From Sindora glabra (Eukaryota; Streptophyta; Magnoliopsida; Fabales; Fabaceae), in assembly GCA_020226215.1 (NCBI GenBank), contig CM035229.1, positions 79,501,343-79,565,342 of the forward strand: 64,000 nt of DNA. Reading direction: 5' to 3'. The notes under the pieces were generated by a model, which searched no databases, had not been told where the DNA came from, and saw nothing but the letters and a program-made list of their open reading frames with translations. Shown in pieces: positions 51,275 to 62,988 of this stretch; the first letter of the stretch is position 1, and each line of letters opens with the position of its first letter. Position numbers and translations under genes: made by a program.

Positions 51275-51995
51275 GACCCATGCATATTGTATTATACACG
51301 ATTGGCTGCAATATTATCTCAAAATTAGCAGCAACGGGGTGTCCCAAGCCTTCAAAGATCCGGGTATTAATCAAAGGATCTATAAAACAGAAAGGCCATC
51401 AATCATAAGGGGGGTGGTGGAGGTGCCACCAAGTATGCTAAGTCCCTAAAGAGTTGTAGGGGAAGCAAAATATGAGAATAATAATTACCAAGAGTTACAA
51501 AAGGTATCTTGTAATAATTATTTAGAGTTACAATGGGTAACTATATTATATGATAAAAAATGTGAATGAGAGTCAAATGTGTTTGCAGATGAGGATGCTT
51601 ATGTCATCTGAGCGATTGTTATATTTAATCAGATATTAATGGTTCGAAATGAAAAAAAGAAAAAAGAAAAAACAGGTATTGATGTTCCGTATTGTAACAT
51701 GGCAATTCTGCTGCAGGGGATTTTGGTCTTCTTTGCACACAATGCTATTTGTCATCAAAATTTTACACTCCAACAATTGTACATTAACATGCTAAATAGG
51801 TTAACATAATAGCATTTGATAAGCTTAACATTGTCCTAACATGACATTAGTGTATCATCATATAACAACACCTTATAACTAAAATTTTTAATAGAGTAGT
51901 GACACTTGATGCACCATCTCATGTTCTAAATTTGAATTTATTGATTTGTGTACGTGCATTAAGTAGATTACCACTCCTACCATTATTAGAAGGAA
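51275..51995. other. Unit-B-specific 0.7-kb insertion, unidentified
   Basis: Unit A has only about 75 unrelated bases between the same anchors (33330-33405). The first 170 bases are noticeably GC-richer ('caacggggtgtcccaagcct', 'ggggggtggtggaggtgcc') than the surroundings. No reading frame, terminal repeat or RNA gene was recognised on either strand. Confidence 0.45.
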
Positions 51996-53700
51996 AAAAA
52001 ATAGTATAGCAGCATTTTATGGACTTGCTGTACAAAATGCATAATCAAGCAACTAATTTGCTTGATTAGACCCTGAGATTTACGTATACAGCTGCTATTT
52101 GTAGGGCACTCAACCTTCTCCCGTGAATGACTCTACCTTCTTTTCATCCCTTCTCAGGTCAAGCATATATGAAGACATCACTACCCATGGAATCGTAAGC
52201 AATAATTGAATTGATCACATGTCTTTGCCTTTGACATTTATCTACTTGTATACGTCACAAGAAGTCTGCGTCCGGCACAATAATAATAATATAGGCAATA
52301 ACATTGTAATGTAATGTACTGAATATTACTCAAGCACAATGAGGAAGTTGCTGGTGTGGATTTAAGTTTCTAAGTATCAAATATGTTAGAACATGTGATC
52401 TTAAACATGAAAGTGTGAACTATAAAGTATTATAATTAATGTTAACGTCTGTTGGTTGGAGAGATGGCTGGGAGCTTGGTCTTAATTCTCTCAAACAAGG
52501 GTTGAATCCGAATTTTGTAAATAAAGAAAACAAATATCGGAAGAACTTTAGTCCCCAAAGAGGGGGTTCAACCCGACTCAATTAATCAGAGTCCAATGTA
52601 ATTGTGGGATACTGAGAATTCTCGGGAAAAAAGAAAAAAGAAAAAATATGAAGTGTTGCTGAATGTGAAAGTTCTTACTGCAATATGTATGGTTGTAATG
52701 GCAACAGAGAACTGCAGATATAACATGATAAACTGAAAGAGGAGGACTAATGATTTTGTCTGATTTTAGGAAGTTAGTAATTTTGGAGTCTTAAACGCGC
52801 AGATTAGGTATACTTGATTGCATAAATTATTGATGAGTAGCAAATTACGTCAAGAAATAGCAAACGGCTTTGTTTCTAATCCGACTTAAATGTCATTTTC
52901 TTGTTTTATTTAATGGACCCAGCCTGCATATATGACAGAAGACTTCTTTTGGCTGTATTGGATTTACGCTTGAAAATATAAATATTTAATTTATTGGTAC
53001 GAACTGCAATCTGTATTCTTGTTGAATTGGTCATTACATATACATACTAAGCCCTCACAAAGACGTTGAAATATGACAATGAAATTTCAACCTCAGCTCA
53101 CATAAATAAAAGCATTCTAGTATTAGCATAGCATCGATGCAGGGGTCATTGCTACGAATAGGGACAAAGGTGAACCTCCAAGTGACTTGAACGTAATGAA
53201 TTCCATGGAGGCATTAAATATTTGCCTGATGGTCAGGATGGCCACTTAGGCGGCAACTTCCTTCCCCAAGAAAGACACTTCAAAGTCAACTTCTGAAATT
53301 TGGAGTACATGGAATTTAATCTGTTTATGACAATCATTTATTTAGAAAATTCAACATTGGCATAACATACTTAAATATTTAAATTTTCTAGTTTGTTTGT
53401 CACATTTTCATAAGAAAATTTATTTGTCTACTCATATACGAATAAAAGATTTTTCAAATTATGATTTGTGATTAATAAAATAATGATGTCATAATAATAA
53501 AAGAGAAAATAATTTTTATATAAAGTGGGAAATTTTATTTTCCCTTACATATTCACATAAGTAATATTGAATAAATAAAAAACTTTTTGTAATCTTAATT
53601 TTGAGAGTTCTTTATGAAAGATATTTTATGATAAGATAAGTTAATAAACTCTTAGATTGAAATAATCTTCCCATCCTCACAATAATTCCCCATGTCTCTT

Positions 53701-53712
53701 ACTTTATAGACT
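53701..53712 (+). promoter_or_regulatory. Possible TATA box of CLE gene
   Basis: 'actttatagact' lies about 85 bases before the CLE start codon. The dead copy in unit A has 'ctttataaact' at the matching place, nearer the consensus, so the ancestral promoter probably had TATAAA. Confidence 0.35.
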
Positions 53713-53790
53713 TGTAACCAGCCATCACTATTGCAAATCCATGCTTTGTCATTCTTTTCGAGTTCTAGCTTATTGATCTCCATTTCAATT

Positions 53791-54042
53791 ATGAGAATTC
53801 CAAAATCCTTAACCCTTTGTCTACTTCTCATCGTTCTTCTGCTTTCAACTTTGCAAGACTCATCAGCTTCTCGCATTATTAAGCCTGCAAATCATGCAGA
53901 CATCAGAAGAAGATCATCCATGTTCACGCGGGGTTATTCTACTATTCTCTACTCACTGAACTCCAGAAAGAACAAGATGAAGCATATTCATGCAGTTTCT
54001 CGCCGTCTTGTACCCACTGGACCAAACCCTCTTCATAATTGA
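53791..54042 (+). CDS. CLE signalling peptide precursor
   Basis: A single-exon 83-residue secreted precursor. An N-terminal signal peptide covers about residues 1-27 (MRIPKSLTLCLLLIVLLLST, then a small-residue SSAS cleavage area). A basic variable region follows, and the protein ends exactly with the CLE box RLVPTGPNPLHN at 72-83, preceded by Ser-Arg. Mature CLE peptides of 12-13 residues are cut out, often arabinosylated on hydroxyproline (here P75 and P78 are the candidates), and act outside the cell on CLAVATA1-type receptor kinases to control meristems, roots or vasculature. ATG 53791 is chosen because it puts the signal peptide at the N-terminus; the frame is open 60 bases upstream but has no earlier ATG. 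The R-type CLE box excludes the H-type (tracheary-element inhibitory) group. I cannot assign the exact orthologue. A dead tandem paralogue is at 38225-38479. Confidence 0.92.
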   Translation: MRIPKSLTLCLLLIVLLLSTLQDSSASRIIKPANHADIRRRSSMFTRGYSTILYSLNSRKNKMKHIHAVSRRLVPTGPNPLHN

Positions 54043-55149
54043 TCGAATTCCAGAAGATCAAACTCGTGGTTTCCTCTACATGGCGTAAGCTGAAAAGAGT
54101 CACGATTTAGATATTATTAGTATAGTTTGGTGTACAGAGAGTTGAGGAGTGATTGTTGAGGTTTCCTGCATGTATGTTCGAACGCACTTTACTATCAGCT
54201 TACTTGCACCTTTGTTTTCATATGATGTTTTATAACAAACTTTGGCCTTGTCGGTTTGATCCATTTCGCTGTGGTGGATGCTATTTTTCCATCAACTAAT
54301 CAATGCTAGTTCCAATTCCAATGATTGATTTCCATATGCTTTTGCTCGCTTAGTTCTCAATCAGTCTCACTGCCTCCTGAAAACTGAATTTGTGGGATTA
54401 ATTTAAATTTTATGTTCGAAGAAAAGGGAGCTAAGTATCTGAGAATCATTTGATGGGAGACAAAGCAATAGATCGGTTACCTTTTAGTTGGGGTCAACGG
54501 TTCATGTGGATATTCATATTGTACTTTGCAACACGCAAGAAGTTGCATCTGAATCCCTTTCTAGACAGATTTCTTATCTCGTAATGAAAAATGTTATTTT
54601 TATAATTTTGCCCCTTAAAATCCTTCCCACCATATACATATAACACAATTTCTTTAAAGAATTTAATGTTAACAGTGTAAATTAATTTTATATAATTAAT
54701 TATTTTTATATTATTATATTAATAAAAATTAATATTATTAATTTTTTATTATTAGTAAACATTTTTAGTTACTATTCTTTTAATTATGTATCATTTTCTT
54801 ATTTATCAAGAGCATAAAATTCTATTGATTGTAAATTCTTATTTTAATGAAATTATGCCATTTAATTTGTACACAATGCGTGCCAAAAGATGCAAAAGAA
54901 TTGATAAAAAAATATTTTTTTTATTTTTTTAAGTTTATAACTAAGAATTCCTCGACTGAACTGTGTAAATCTTGACTTACATAAAATAGAAAAAATGGAT
55001 GCAAACATATCAGACTCTTTAATAAATGACGTGTGGTTCACAGGCAATTTGTGGTTTAGATGATAAAGGAATAGAGGTGAAAGATAAGATTTCCAAGTAA
55101 TAGTGGTTTGTTATTTTTGCACAAAAGTACAACAATTTTGTGTATATTA
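54043..55149. other. Duplicated flank downstream of CLE (unit B), no gene
   Basis: Counterpart of 38480-39539 in unit A, and holds the empty target site of the unit A LINE at about 55079-55096. The presumed CLE 3' UTR lies in the first few hundred bases. No other coding signal. Confidence 0.6.
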
Positions 55150-56700
55150 ATTTCTCTCTCAAACCAAATGTCATCGTTTTCGTCCTCGAAGGGATGGTCA
55201 GCCCTGTATCGCAATGCCTTTAGAAATGGAGAAATGGTATCCCAAACCTGTAAAACCCTCAAAACCCATCCCATTGTCTGGCGAAATATATTCCTTGCTC
55301 TTCTATTCTATCACTCATTCCATTTCACATGTAATAATGTAGTGTGTGAACAAGAAAATGAGAACAATAAGGAAAACGGAAGTAACATTTTGTTGTCTGG
55401 CAAAGTCTCAACACTTAAATTCGCATTGCCTGCAAATCAGTGGGGAAGATAATCCACCAATTCAAATTCCTGTGAAGCGCAAATAGGGAGAAGGGAGCTG
55501 CTCAGAATGGGCCATTGTTGAATTACAAGCCATATTGGAGCCACAACCCACTTGCCGAGATTCGCCTCCACAACTTTGAAATCGGCACTCTCTGTCGGCC
55601 TCCTTCCCAGCCTCCCCCAGCTTCACTCTCTTCATGTACATTTCTCCTTCAAAGCAACAATTCTGCAGCTCCTAGTAATTCTGGGCATTCGTCATTTTCT
55701 AATTTCAAAACTGTGACCAGAATTTTCTAAGGGTGATGCAGGACGAGACCAAAAATCCTTACATACAGTAAGACTTCTGTGATTTTACATCAGCTCTATG
55801 GAATTCTATTTTCATTCACTTTAGGACACATAATCGTGAAACAACCCATCTGTTTGGTTTTATGCTTCACAGGCAGGTGACATTCTTAGCCTCATGTAAT
55901 ATCTCCTTTGATCTTGATCCATTTGCATTTGTAATACGTCTCAATCAGTTTAAGATCATACGGTAAAATTAAGGTTTAATTCCAAAAGTTCATAATGGGT
56001 ATTCAGTAATGCATATGTTTATTGATGGATATTATAGGGATTCTATTATCTATGAAGACGATTTAACTACATCTGTTCAATCCATTCTAGTCTTGTGGTT
56101 ATTGTTTACTATTCTCCAAATCCAAAATTTGGCACTTTTAGGCATAGGTAATATCTGAACTGTTGCATTTTGATCAGTAGTCACTTAACTTCAACTCAGC
56201 TATCTTGATTTTGCAAACATACATCTCATTTCTAATATTATCATCTCCGGTACCATATTCTCCTCTATAAAATCTAAATCACCACTTATACAAGTTGCAA
56301 TAACATCATCTTGTGAGTAGGCTAGTGCCACAACTTTATAACCATAAAATAATACAATTCTGTTTCAGTGGCACAACCTGCCGTTTGACAATGTAACAGA
56401 TAGAAAGAAAAAAAAAAGGCCTTTTGTTGGATCACAAAGTAGTGGCAATACCTTTTCTCTTGATTTATGGATATCGGTCAAAAGTACCCTAATATTCCAT
56501 ATGTATGGAGGAGCAAACCACAAATTCTGAGTTTATGGTTGAGCATTATGATTATTTTTTTAATCCGGAAAGGTTGCCATTCTATCCCCACTTCTATCTT
56601 TTTGTTATATTCAAATCTACCTCTTTATAGTTTTTACTATCTATTCGGTGATATGGTACTATTTTCTTCGGTCTTTAGCATCCTTTTTGAAATATAACAA
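55150..56700. other. Unidentified duplicated tract (B copy)
   Basis: Partner of 43725-45240. The frame 55168-55452 starts MSSFSSSKGWSALYRNAF and stays open for 94 codons here, but its unit A counterpart lacks the ATG and has early stops. The frames at 55515-55730 and 56467-56697 also have counterparts. I recognise no family and see no clear splice pattern linking them. It could be an eroded gene or non-coding sequence. Confidence 0.35.
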
Positions 56701-58650
56701 GGTCATTTAGATGCTAACTTGAAGTATGTCTTGTGAAATCTCAGTCACACCCTTTTCCTCTCTTCTTGCATTTGCTGCAAGTTGGGAAAAATTATCCCAC
56801 TCCTAAAATAATATATAGAAAATAAAAATAACAATAAAATAAACACACAATTTTGTATAAAAAACTTATTTAAATTCAAAGGGGTTAAATCACAAGAAAA
56901 TCAATAAAATCTTTACTATTAAACTACAAAATGGTATAGGAAAAATCAACAAAATCTATTAAATCGTAAAAAGTTATAAATTCTAACTATTTCACAAAAA
57001 ATAATGACAAAATGTTATTGGGATTCAATGTCTAATGCAAAATAATCATCTTTTCTGCATTATCTATTCTTTTTAATTATTCTCCTTTCCTATTTTTTAA
57101 ACTCTTTTAAGTGAAACTCCACCCAAAAAAACACTCCTTATCTTGACCTTTGACCTTACTTCAAAGATCTATACCCTAATCATTTTAGTGGAATAACTTA
57201 TATTCTCATCCTTCTCATCAGGTGGGGAAAGACCCGAATAAGATATTTGAATTTGGAGTAAAGCAATCATAATAATTTTGTTTCCTATTTCCTTCGTGTT
57301 GATACAACCATGACACTCTCTTGAGGGTCCCATTTAAATGTACAAACAATTCAAGTTATTCATGGTGAATTCAATATTGATTTATGCAAAAAAAATCGAT
57401 TTGAATTTGATATTTTATATTTCTTGATTTGAATTGTTTGAGAATTTAAATGAATTTAATAATAAATATATATTTTTATTTTATGTTATATATAAATTAT
57501 ATAATATATGAAATTCAATCATATAAGTAATTATTGATGTTGTATGAAAAAGTATGATACTTTAATTAAAATAATTAACTTTTACTAAGTGTAATTGTTG
57601 GTATTATATGATAATTGTATAAATATTTATTAATAGATTTAGCAATTACGAAAAACTTATATTATTAAGTAAAATGAGATTAAAAAATATATTTATGAAA
57701 GATAAAATTTTATATAATCAAATTTAGATGAAATGATAAACCATTGGAGTAAAGTTGTATAAACTTGTTTGGACTCATATTTATTAAAAATTTGAATTCA
57801 AATTTAAATATTCTAAGTTTGATGAAAAATTATGACTTAATAACATACTATTCAAATAAACTTGTGTTTAAATTAGGCTCAAATTTAAGTTTAAAATATT
57901 TAAATTTAATGATATTTTGCTTGAGTTTGAACTTATTTATTTTTAGCAAGTTTGCAAATTTGAACACATAAATATTTGACTTGACACGATTTGTTTGCAC
58001 CTTTAACTCCATTCTACCCATATCTATGGATTAGGAGCTTTTTGGATTTTAGACAAAAAGCAATATATGCAAATGTTTTATCTAATCTATTAACTATTAC
58101 ATGACAAGGTTTATGGTTGGTTTGGAAAAAAAGGAAATGAAAGGAAAGATTTATATTTTTCAATTTAGATTATTTTTAAGAAAAAATCATCTATTTTTAT
58201 ATTTTTCTTTTAGTTAAACAAACAAGTAGTCAGTTTAGTTGCTACATAGTATGGAATTAAATTTTTTTGGCATGATGCTTCTATTTGATGCATAAATTGG
58301 TTAAGCTCATACGATGTTATAAATGTACAATTGAAGTTACGGCTTTGTTTAATTTTTGAAAGATAATTTTTGTAGAAAATTTTTATTTTTTTATATAAAT
58401 GAAATAATGACATGTAACTTATACTTTCTATTTAAAAAAATGAATCCTAGAGTTATGATAATGCAGAAAAATAATTTTCTCTTTGAAAAATAGAAAATTA
58501 TCTTCTACTAAACTTATTACATTTATCATTAAATATATCAATCATTTTTTCCATTTTAATAGTTTATAATTATATTCTTATAAAAATTTTTTTTCATAAA
58601 AATAAATAGGGTTTGCGCATTTTTAACCTAAAACACTCCTAACAATAAAA
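56701..58650. other. AT-rich duplicated flank (unit B), no gene
   Basis: Counterpart of 45241-47428. Only short AT-driven frames are present. Confidence 0.55.
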
Positions 58651-61540
58651 TGTTAAAGTGATATTATCAAAGTGGATAGTATAAGTACACTCTAGGGTGT
58701 GGGTAAGGGATTATATCTATTTATAAGCTAGAATCTACATGCGTATTAGTATGATTATGGGTTCGTAATGTGTAGATCTTTAGAGCCTCACCTTTCTAGC
58801 GTGATTCCTACCTAATAGTTGAAAGTCATATATCTTGGCAATTATTTGGGCTTAAAAGTGTGACTTTCTATTAGAGTGGGAATAATCTTCTTATGTGGAT
58901 TGAAAACTTCTAGTTGTCATATTAGACCTTTTGCTAATATTGAGTTTGTATTGAGAGGCAAGATGTCCATTCAATTATATTATATTCATATGAAATATTG
59001 ATGTCATTTGCCCCTTCCATCTTTTAATCATATCTTTTCATGTTTAAGGCATTTATTTCTGTCTGTTAATGAATGTCGTAGTTTTAAAGTAGATTTAGGC
59101 TATTCTTTTATTTTCTTTCATAATTGTTGATGTCTTTTCTACATATGGATAGTGCTTTTTCTTCCTTCTAAAAGGTTGTTGTCTTCTATCTTTTATTATT
59201 TACAACTTTGTTCAATTCCATAACATTTTCCTAAGTCCTTCTAAGCTTATCTCCAATATTAAGGCATTCTTTTGTCAAATCATTGGTAGTCATTGGCTTT
59301 ACTCTTTCCTCTAACAACTTGCATATGGTGGTTGTAGTTTTACCAATTTTCTCATATACCTTTTTAGTGAGTTCTTATCGTACTTTATTGGTTTTCCATT
59401 ATCCATTAGTTTTTTGCTTTTCCTATGACCTCTTATTTTGAAATGCATTAGCCTCCCTTCTTTTTTTTCTTTTTTAGTGATTGACTTGATTTTATTGATC
59501 TAAGTGATTTGAATGGTTGTGAGACTTCATCTTTATCATTGTCAAATTTTAATTTTGAAAACTTCTATAAATGTTATTGCATAAATCTTATTACTATCGT
59601 TATAATCATTAATTAAAGGAACTTGGTGGAATGGATAAGGCATGCTAGGTCTATGAGAATTATTCAATGTTTAATTGAATTAACTTTGAGGTCTAAAACT
59701 AGATGGCTTTAAGCAAATGGATAAATTAGAAATTTCTTGATTTAGTCAGTGACATGTGCTACTCGAATGAGTTCGAATGTAAGTTGATTCGCTTAATTGC
59801 TTGTTAGGATGACAAGTAAGTGTGTAGTTATAACTTAGAGTCTTTCTTTATATTCTATGATGAGTATTTGATAAGGTTAGGACTAGCATTTCCTTTTACA
59901 CCATTCTAACAAGTACTTCAAGGTTTGAATGTCTTCCTAACATAGTTGACTTTGAATGCTTAAGTTTTTATGATTTGCTTTGAGATTATATCATAAAAGC
60001 TTGGATATAGTCCAACCTAGACATATTCTTTTTTCTTTTTTTTCATTTTCTGATAAAAAAATTTAAGGGATGGGATTTTTTTTCTAGAGGCCTAGAAAAA
60101 TTATTCTCTCAAAATTAGAATCCAATTTTAAGTATTGGAAAAATCTATTTTCAAGAAAAGTGTGGCATAAAAGGTATGTCCTTTTTGGTTTGCTGATAAC
60201 ACACTCTTATCCATCCCATCCACTAAGAAGAATGAACAAAGCCACTTAAAATTCATTATTTGGACTTATATTTAGTTGTTGATCAAGAATTGATTGTTCG
60301 CTAGCTAAGCTTTAAATTGTTGGTTGCTTAAATGATTCTAAGTATGTTTTACTATAAACTATTATTTATGTTGTTATTGTAGGCTTGTTAACTTTATTTT
60401 GTTTAAACAAATATTTGACTTGGAGATGAGAAGTTTACTAAAGAGATGGTACTTGTAGATCAATCTCATTTTTAGTGCTTAAAGAAAAACATTCAAAAAG
60501 GAAAACACTTACCTTGAAAGGTGTTGAAAGCTCCCTTAAAGCCTCTTTTTCAAGTAAGGAAAAAGACAAGAAAAAAATCATAGAACTTGTAATAATGTTA
60601 AATCCTATACCTAATTCTCTAGCACTTGGACTTCGTGACTTGAATGTCTTAAGCACCAGGGTAATGGATATCCTTTCAAATAACTCTTCCCTTAATTAAT
60701 ATTGTAAGAAGAAAAAGGTATTTGCTTAAATAGAATCATTAGGGAATCTTATTGGTAAGGTGCAAATGGATATAGGAAGTTCCTTGTATTTTTTCCATTA
60801 TTTTAGCAAGTTTATAGTTAGTGATCATTTAAAAGACTTTGTTCTTAATGTAGAGCTAACTTTGAAGAACTTCAATACTTTCTAGCTAAGAAATGTGGAT
60901 TTGGCTCTCTATGTTATTAACTAGATGTTATTGTGGAAGGATATGAACAGTATGTCTATTGCTAATTAGATGAGTAGAGTAAAATTTAGTTAAAAGGTTG
61001 TCAATGACCTAGGTCACAAATTTTTGAATGTGTTATCATTGATACCTATTCTTTCAACCTAGGAGAAAATGTTTGCCAAATTTAAGGGAACTAGTTTCAA
61101 GATAACAACTAACTTGTAAGGGTGGTTGGGTCAAGTCTTTGGTGAATTATAGGTTTGCTAAGAGAATTTAAAGGATACTAAGGTGAAAACATCTAAGACG
61201 AAGAAGGAGATTAAGACACTTTATGAGTGAAAAACACAGCTAGAGTATTTGTTTAAAGGGTTAAAATTAGAGAAGGAAAAGATTGAGGAAGATGTGAGGA
61301 AGAGAGATAGCAAGATACTTTCCTTGAAGATCTAGTTGGTTACTTAGGACAAAGAATTTCAAAAATCCCAATCTACTCAAGATAAACTTTAAAAGAAATT
61401 TGATAATTCTAAAGCACTTGTTTATGATATGTATCTAAAAGGATTTGCGAAAGCCAAGGCCCAAGTATCTTATTTAAATTTTGATATGCTAATTGACTAT
61501 TGTAAATTATCAACTGAGCTAAAGCTTATTCTAAATGTTT

Positions 61541-62160
61541 TTACAGACTAGTAAAGTCATTGCAGGCCTTTATATGGGTGGGTGGTTTGAAAGCACAAGA
61601 TAATGGTGCATTCATAGTTTCTTGGGTGAATAGATAAAGTTGATCAATAACAAGATCTTGATTTTGGTTGAAAATATTAGAATTATTTAGATCATATTGT
61701 TTATAGGGGTGATTACCTAGACAATTAGAAGTATCAATGGTAATCAAGTAAAGTAAACACTTTTTGTTTTAATATAAAATAGGTTTATGGATAATTGAAT
61801 GGTAAAGAATAGTGGTATTTGACTAGAGGTAGAGGTTGTAAAAACAAGGGGAATTTGTACAAATGATGATGAGTTAGTCAAAGGTACCAAAATATAATTA
61901 AGGTGGTGGTTACCTTGATTATTTTAAAGTGTTTTGACATATTTGCATAAGAGTTCAAGTTTGGTTTTGCAACTTCTGTGCCATCTCTACTAAAAAATCA
62001 CATTTGATCTTCACCTCTATTTGTAAGCCTCTTATTGCATTCATTCCACATGAGTCTTTCCACCTAAAGTTTCAATGAATTATTAAATAATCTTGCCTTG
62101 CTCATGATATAGGGTCATAAAAATGTTATATCATCGAGACATAGTGGTGTCAATGCCATA
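61541..62160 (-). other. Unidentified minus-strand coding-like fragment inside retroelement
   Basis: Minus-strand translation gives protein-like but broken text (for example LTNRGEDQM, FFSRDGTEVAKPNLNS and CAFKPPTHIKACNDFTSL) across about 61541-62080. It may be a captured host-gene piece or chance. No family was recognised. Confidence 0.2.
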
Positions 62161-62399
62161 AATGGTGCCAATAACAATAAAGTGGTGTAAATGCCATAAA
62201 TAATACCAATAATAATAAATAATCAAAATGATATTATCAAAATGGATAGTATTCTAGCGTATAGGTAAGGGTTTATCCTTATTTAAAGGCTAATCTACAT
62301 ACATATTGGTGTGGTTGCAAGTCTTTATAGTGTAAATTTTGAAAGGATTACCTTTTTAGCATGATTTTTAATTAATAGCTGAAAGTTGCTTGTCTTAAT

Positions 62400-62740
62400 G
62401 GTAAGGTTATTAAATAGGTCGGCTTATGTGGATATAGGCTAATTCACAATAGGTTGGGTTTATAATGGGTTAATTCATATTACTTGTGTCTAAAATGGAT
62501 TTAATTTTAAGAAGCCTAAACACACCAAAACTTATGATAGATATAACTCAGTCCTTGGGTTTTAATTGAAAGTTTATGGATATAGGCTAGTTTGTCACAA
62601 CCCTAGTCTACAATGGGCCAATTCATATTACTTGTATTCAAAAATAGATTCGATTTTTAAAGTCTAAACTTGTGAAAATGGGTTACAGGTCATGGGTTGA
62701 CCTGTGGATTGTAACTTATTTTACACCCTTACTTAACGAT
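62400..62740. repeat. Insertion with internal tandem repeat in right LTR
   Basis: Splits the right LTR between 'gttgcttgtcttaatg' and 'catttgatcttaaaagtg'. It holds two diverged copies of a unit beginning 'tggatataggcta' (about 62428 and 62577), each continuing to 'aattcatattacttgt' and 'aagcctaaac/aagtctaaac'. Both end near steps where the unit is repeated. Nature unknown. Confidence 0.5.
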
Positions 62741-62988
62741 CATTTGATCTTAAAAGTGGGAATTTCTATCCAAGTAGAGGTAGTCTTTTGTGTAGAATGG
62801 AGGTTTCTAGGTGTTATATGTTCAAATAGGGTGCTTAACCCATTTTTTCTAAGCAGATTTAACTATTTTGGGTGGATTAATAGGTTTAACATGAGGTATG
62901 ATATTACGTTTTTTGTTGATGTCAAGCCTATATTGAGGCATAAGATGTCCATTTAGTTGTATTTGTTCATTTCGGCATATTGATGTTA

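Larger units (their letters stand above)
49637..60760 (+). repeat. Unit B of large tandem segmental duplication
   Basis: Direct repeat of unit A, without the LINE, MITE, 2.6-kb and 0.7-kb insertions. The head-to-tail junction is at about 49630-49640. 'atcagatatggga' on its left matches unit B's right edge ('aatggatatagga', about 60766-60778 region), and 'gctaattttcgatttctacctttg' on its right matches MAPR intron 1 at about 31605-31625. The frame at 49382-49675 spans this junction and is chimeric, not a gene. Confidence 0.88.
58651..62988 (+). mobile_element. Non-autonomous LTR retroelement (gag-like only), degraded
   Basis: A left LTR at 58651-59006 is matched by a right LTR at about 62220-62988, which holds an extra insertion of about 340 bp (62400-62740). 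Both end 'attgatgt(c/t)a'. The internal region shows traces of a plant 'putative gypsy transposon' gag-like domain (about 59860-60190). Downstream is a Lys/Glu-rich, coiled-coil-like stretch (about 61150-61420: KKEIKTLYE, LKLEKEKIEEDVRKRDSKIL) with many stops. No protease, RT or integrase could be found, so it looks like a LARD or TR-GAG type element mobilised by others. Its left 2.1 kb is duplicated at 47429-49636. Confidence 0.6.
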
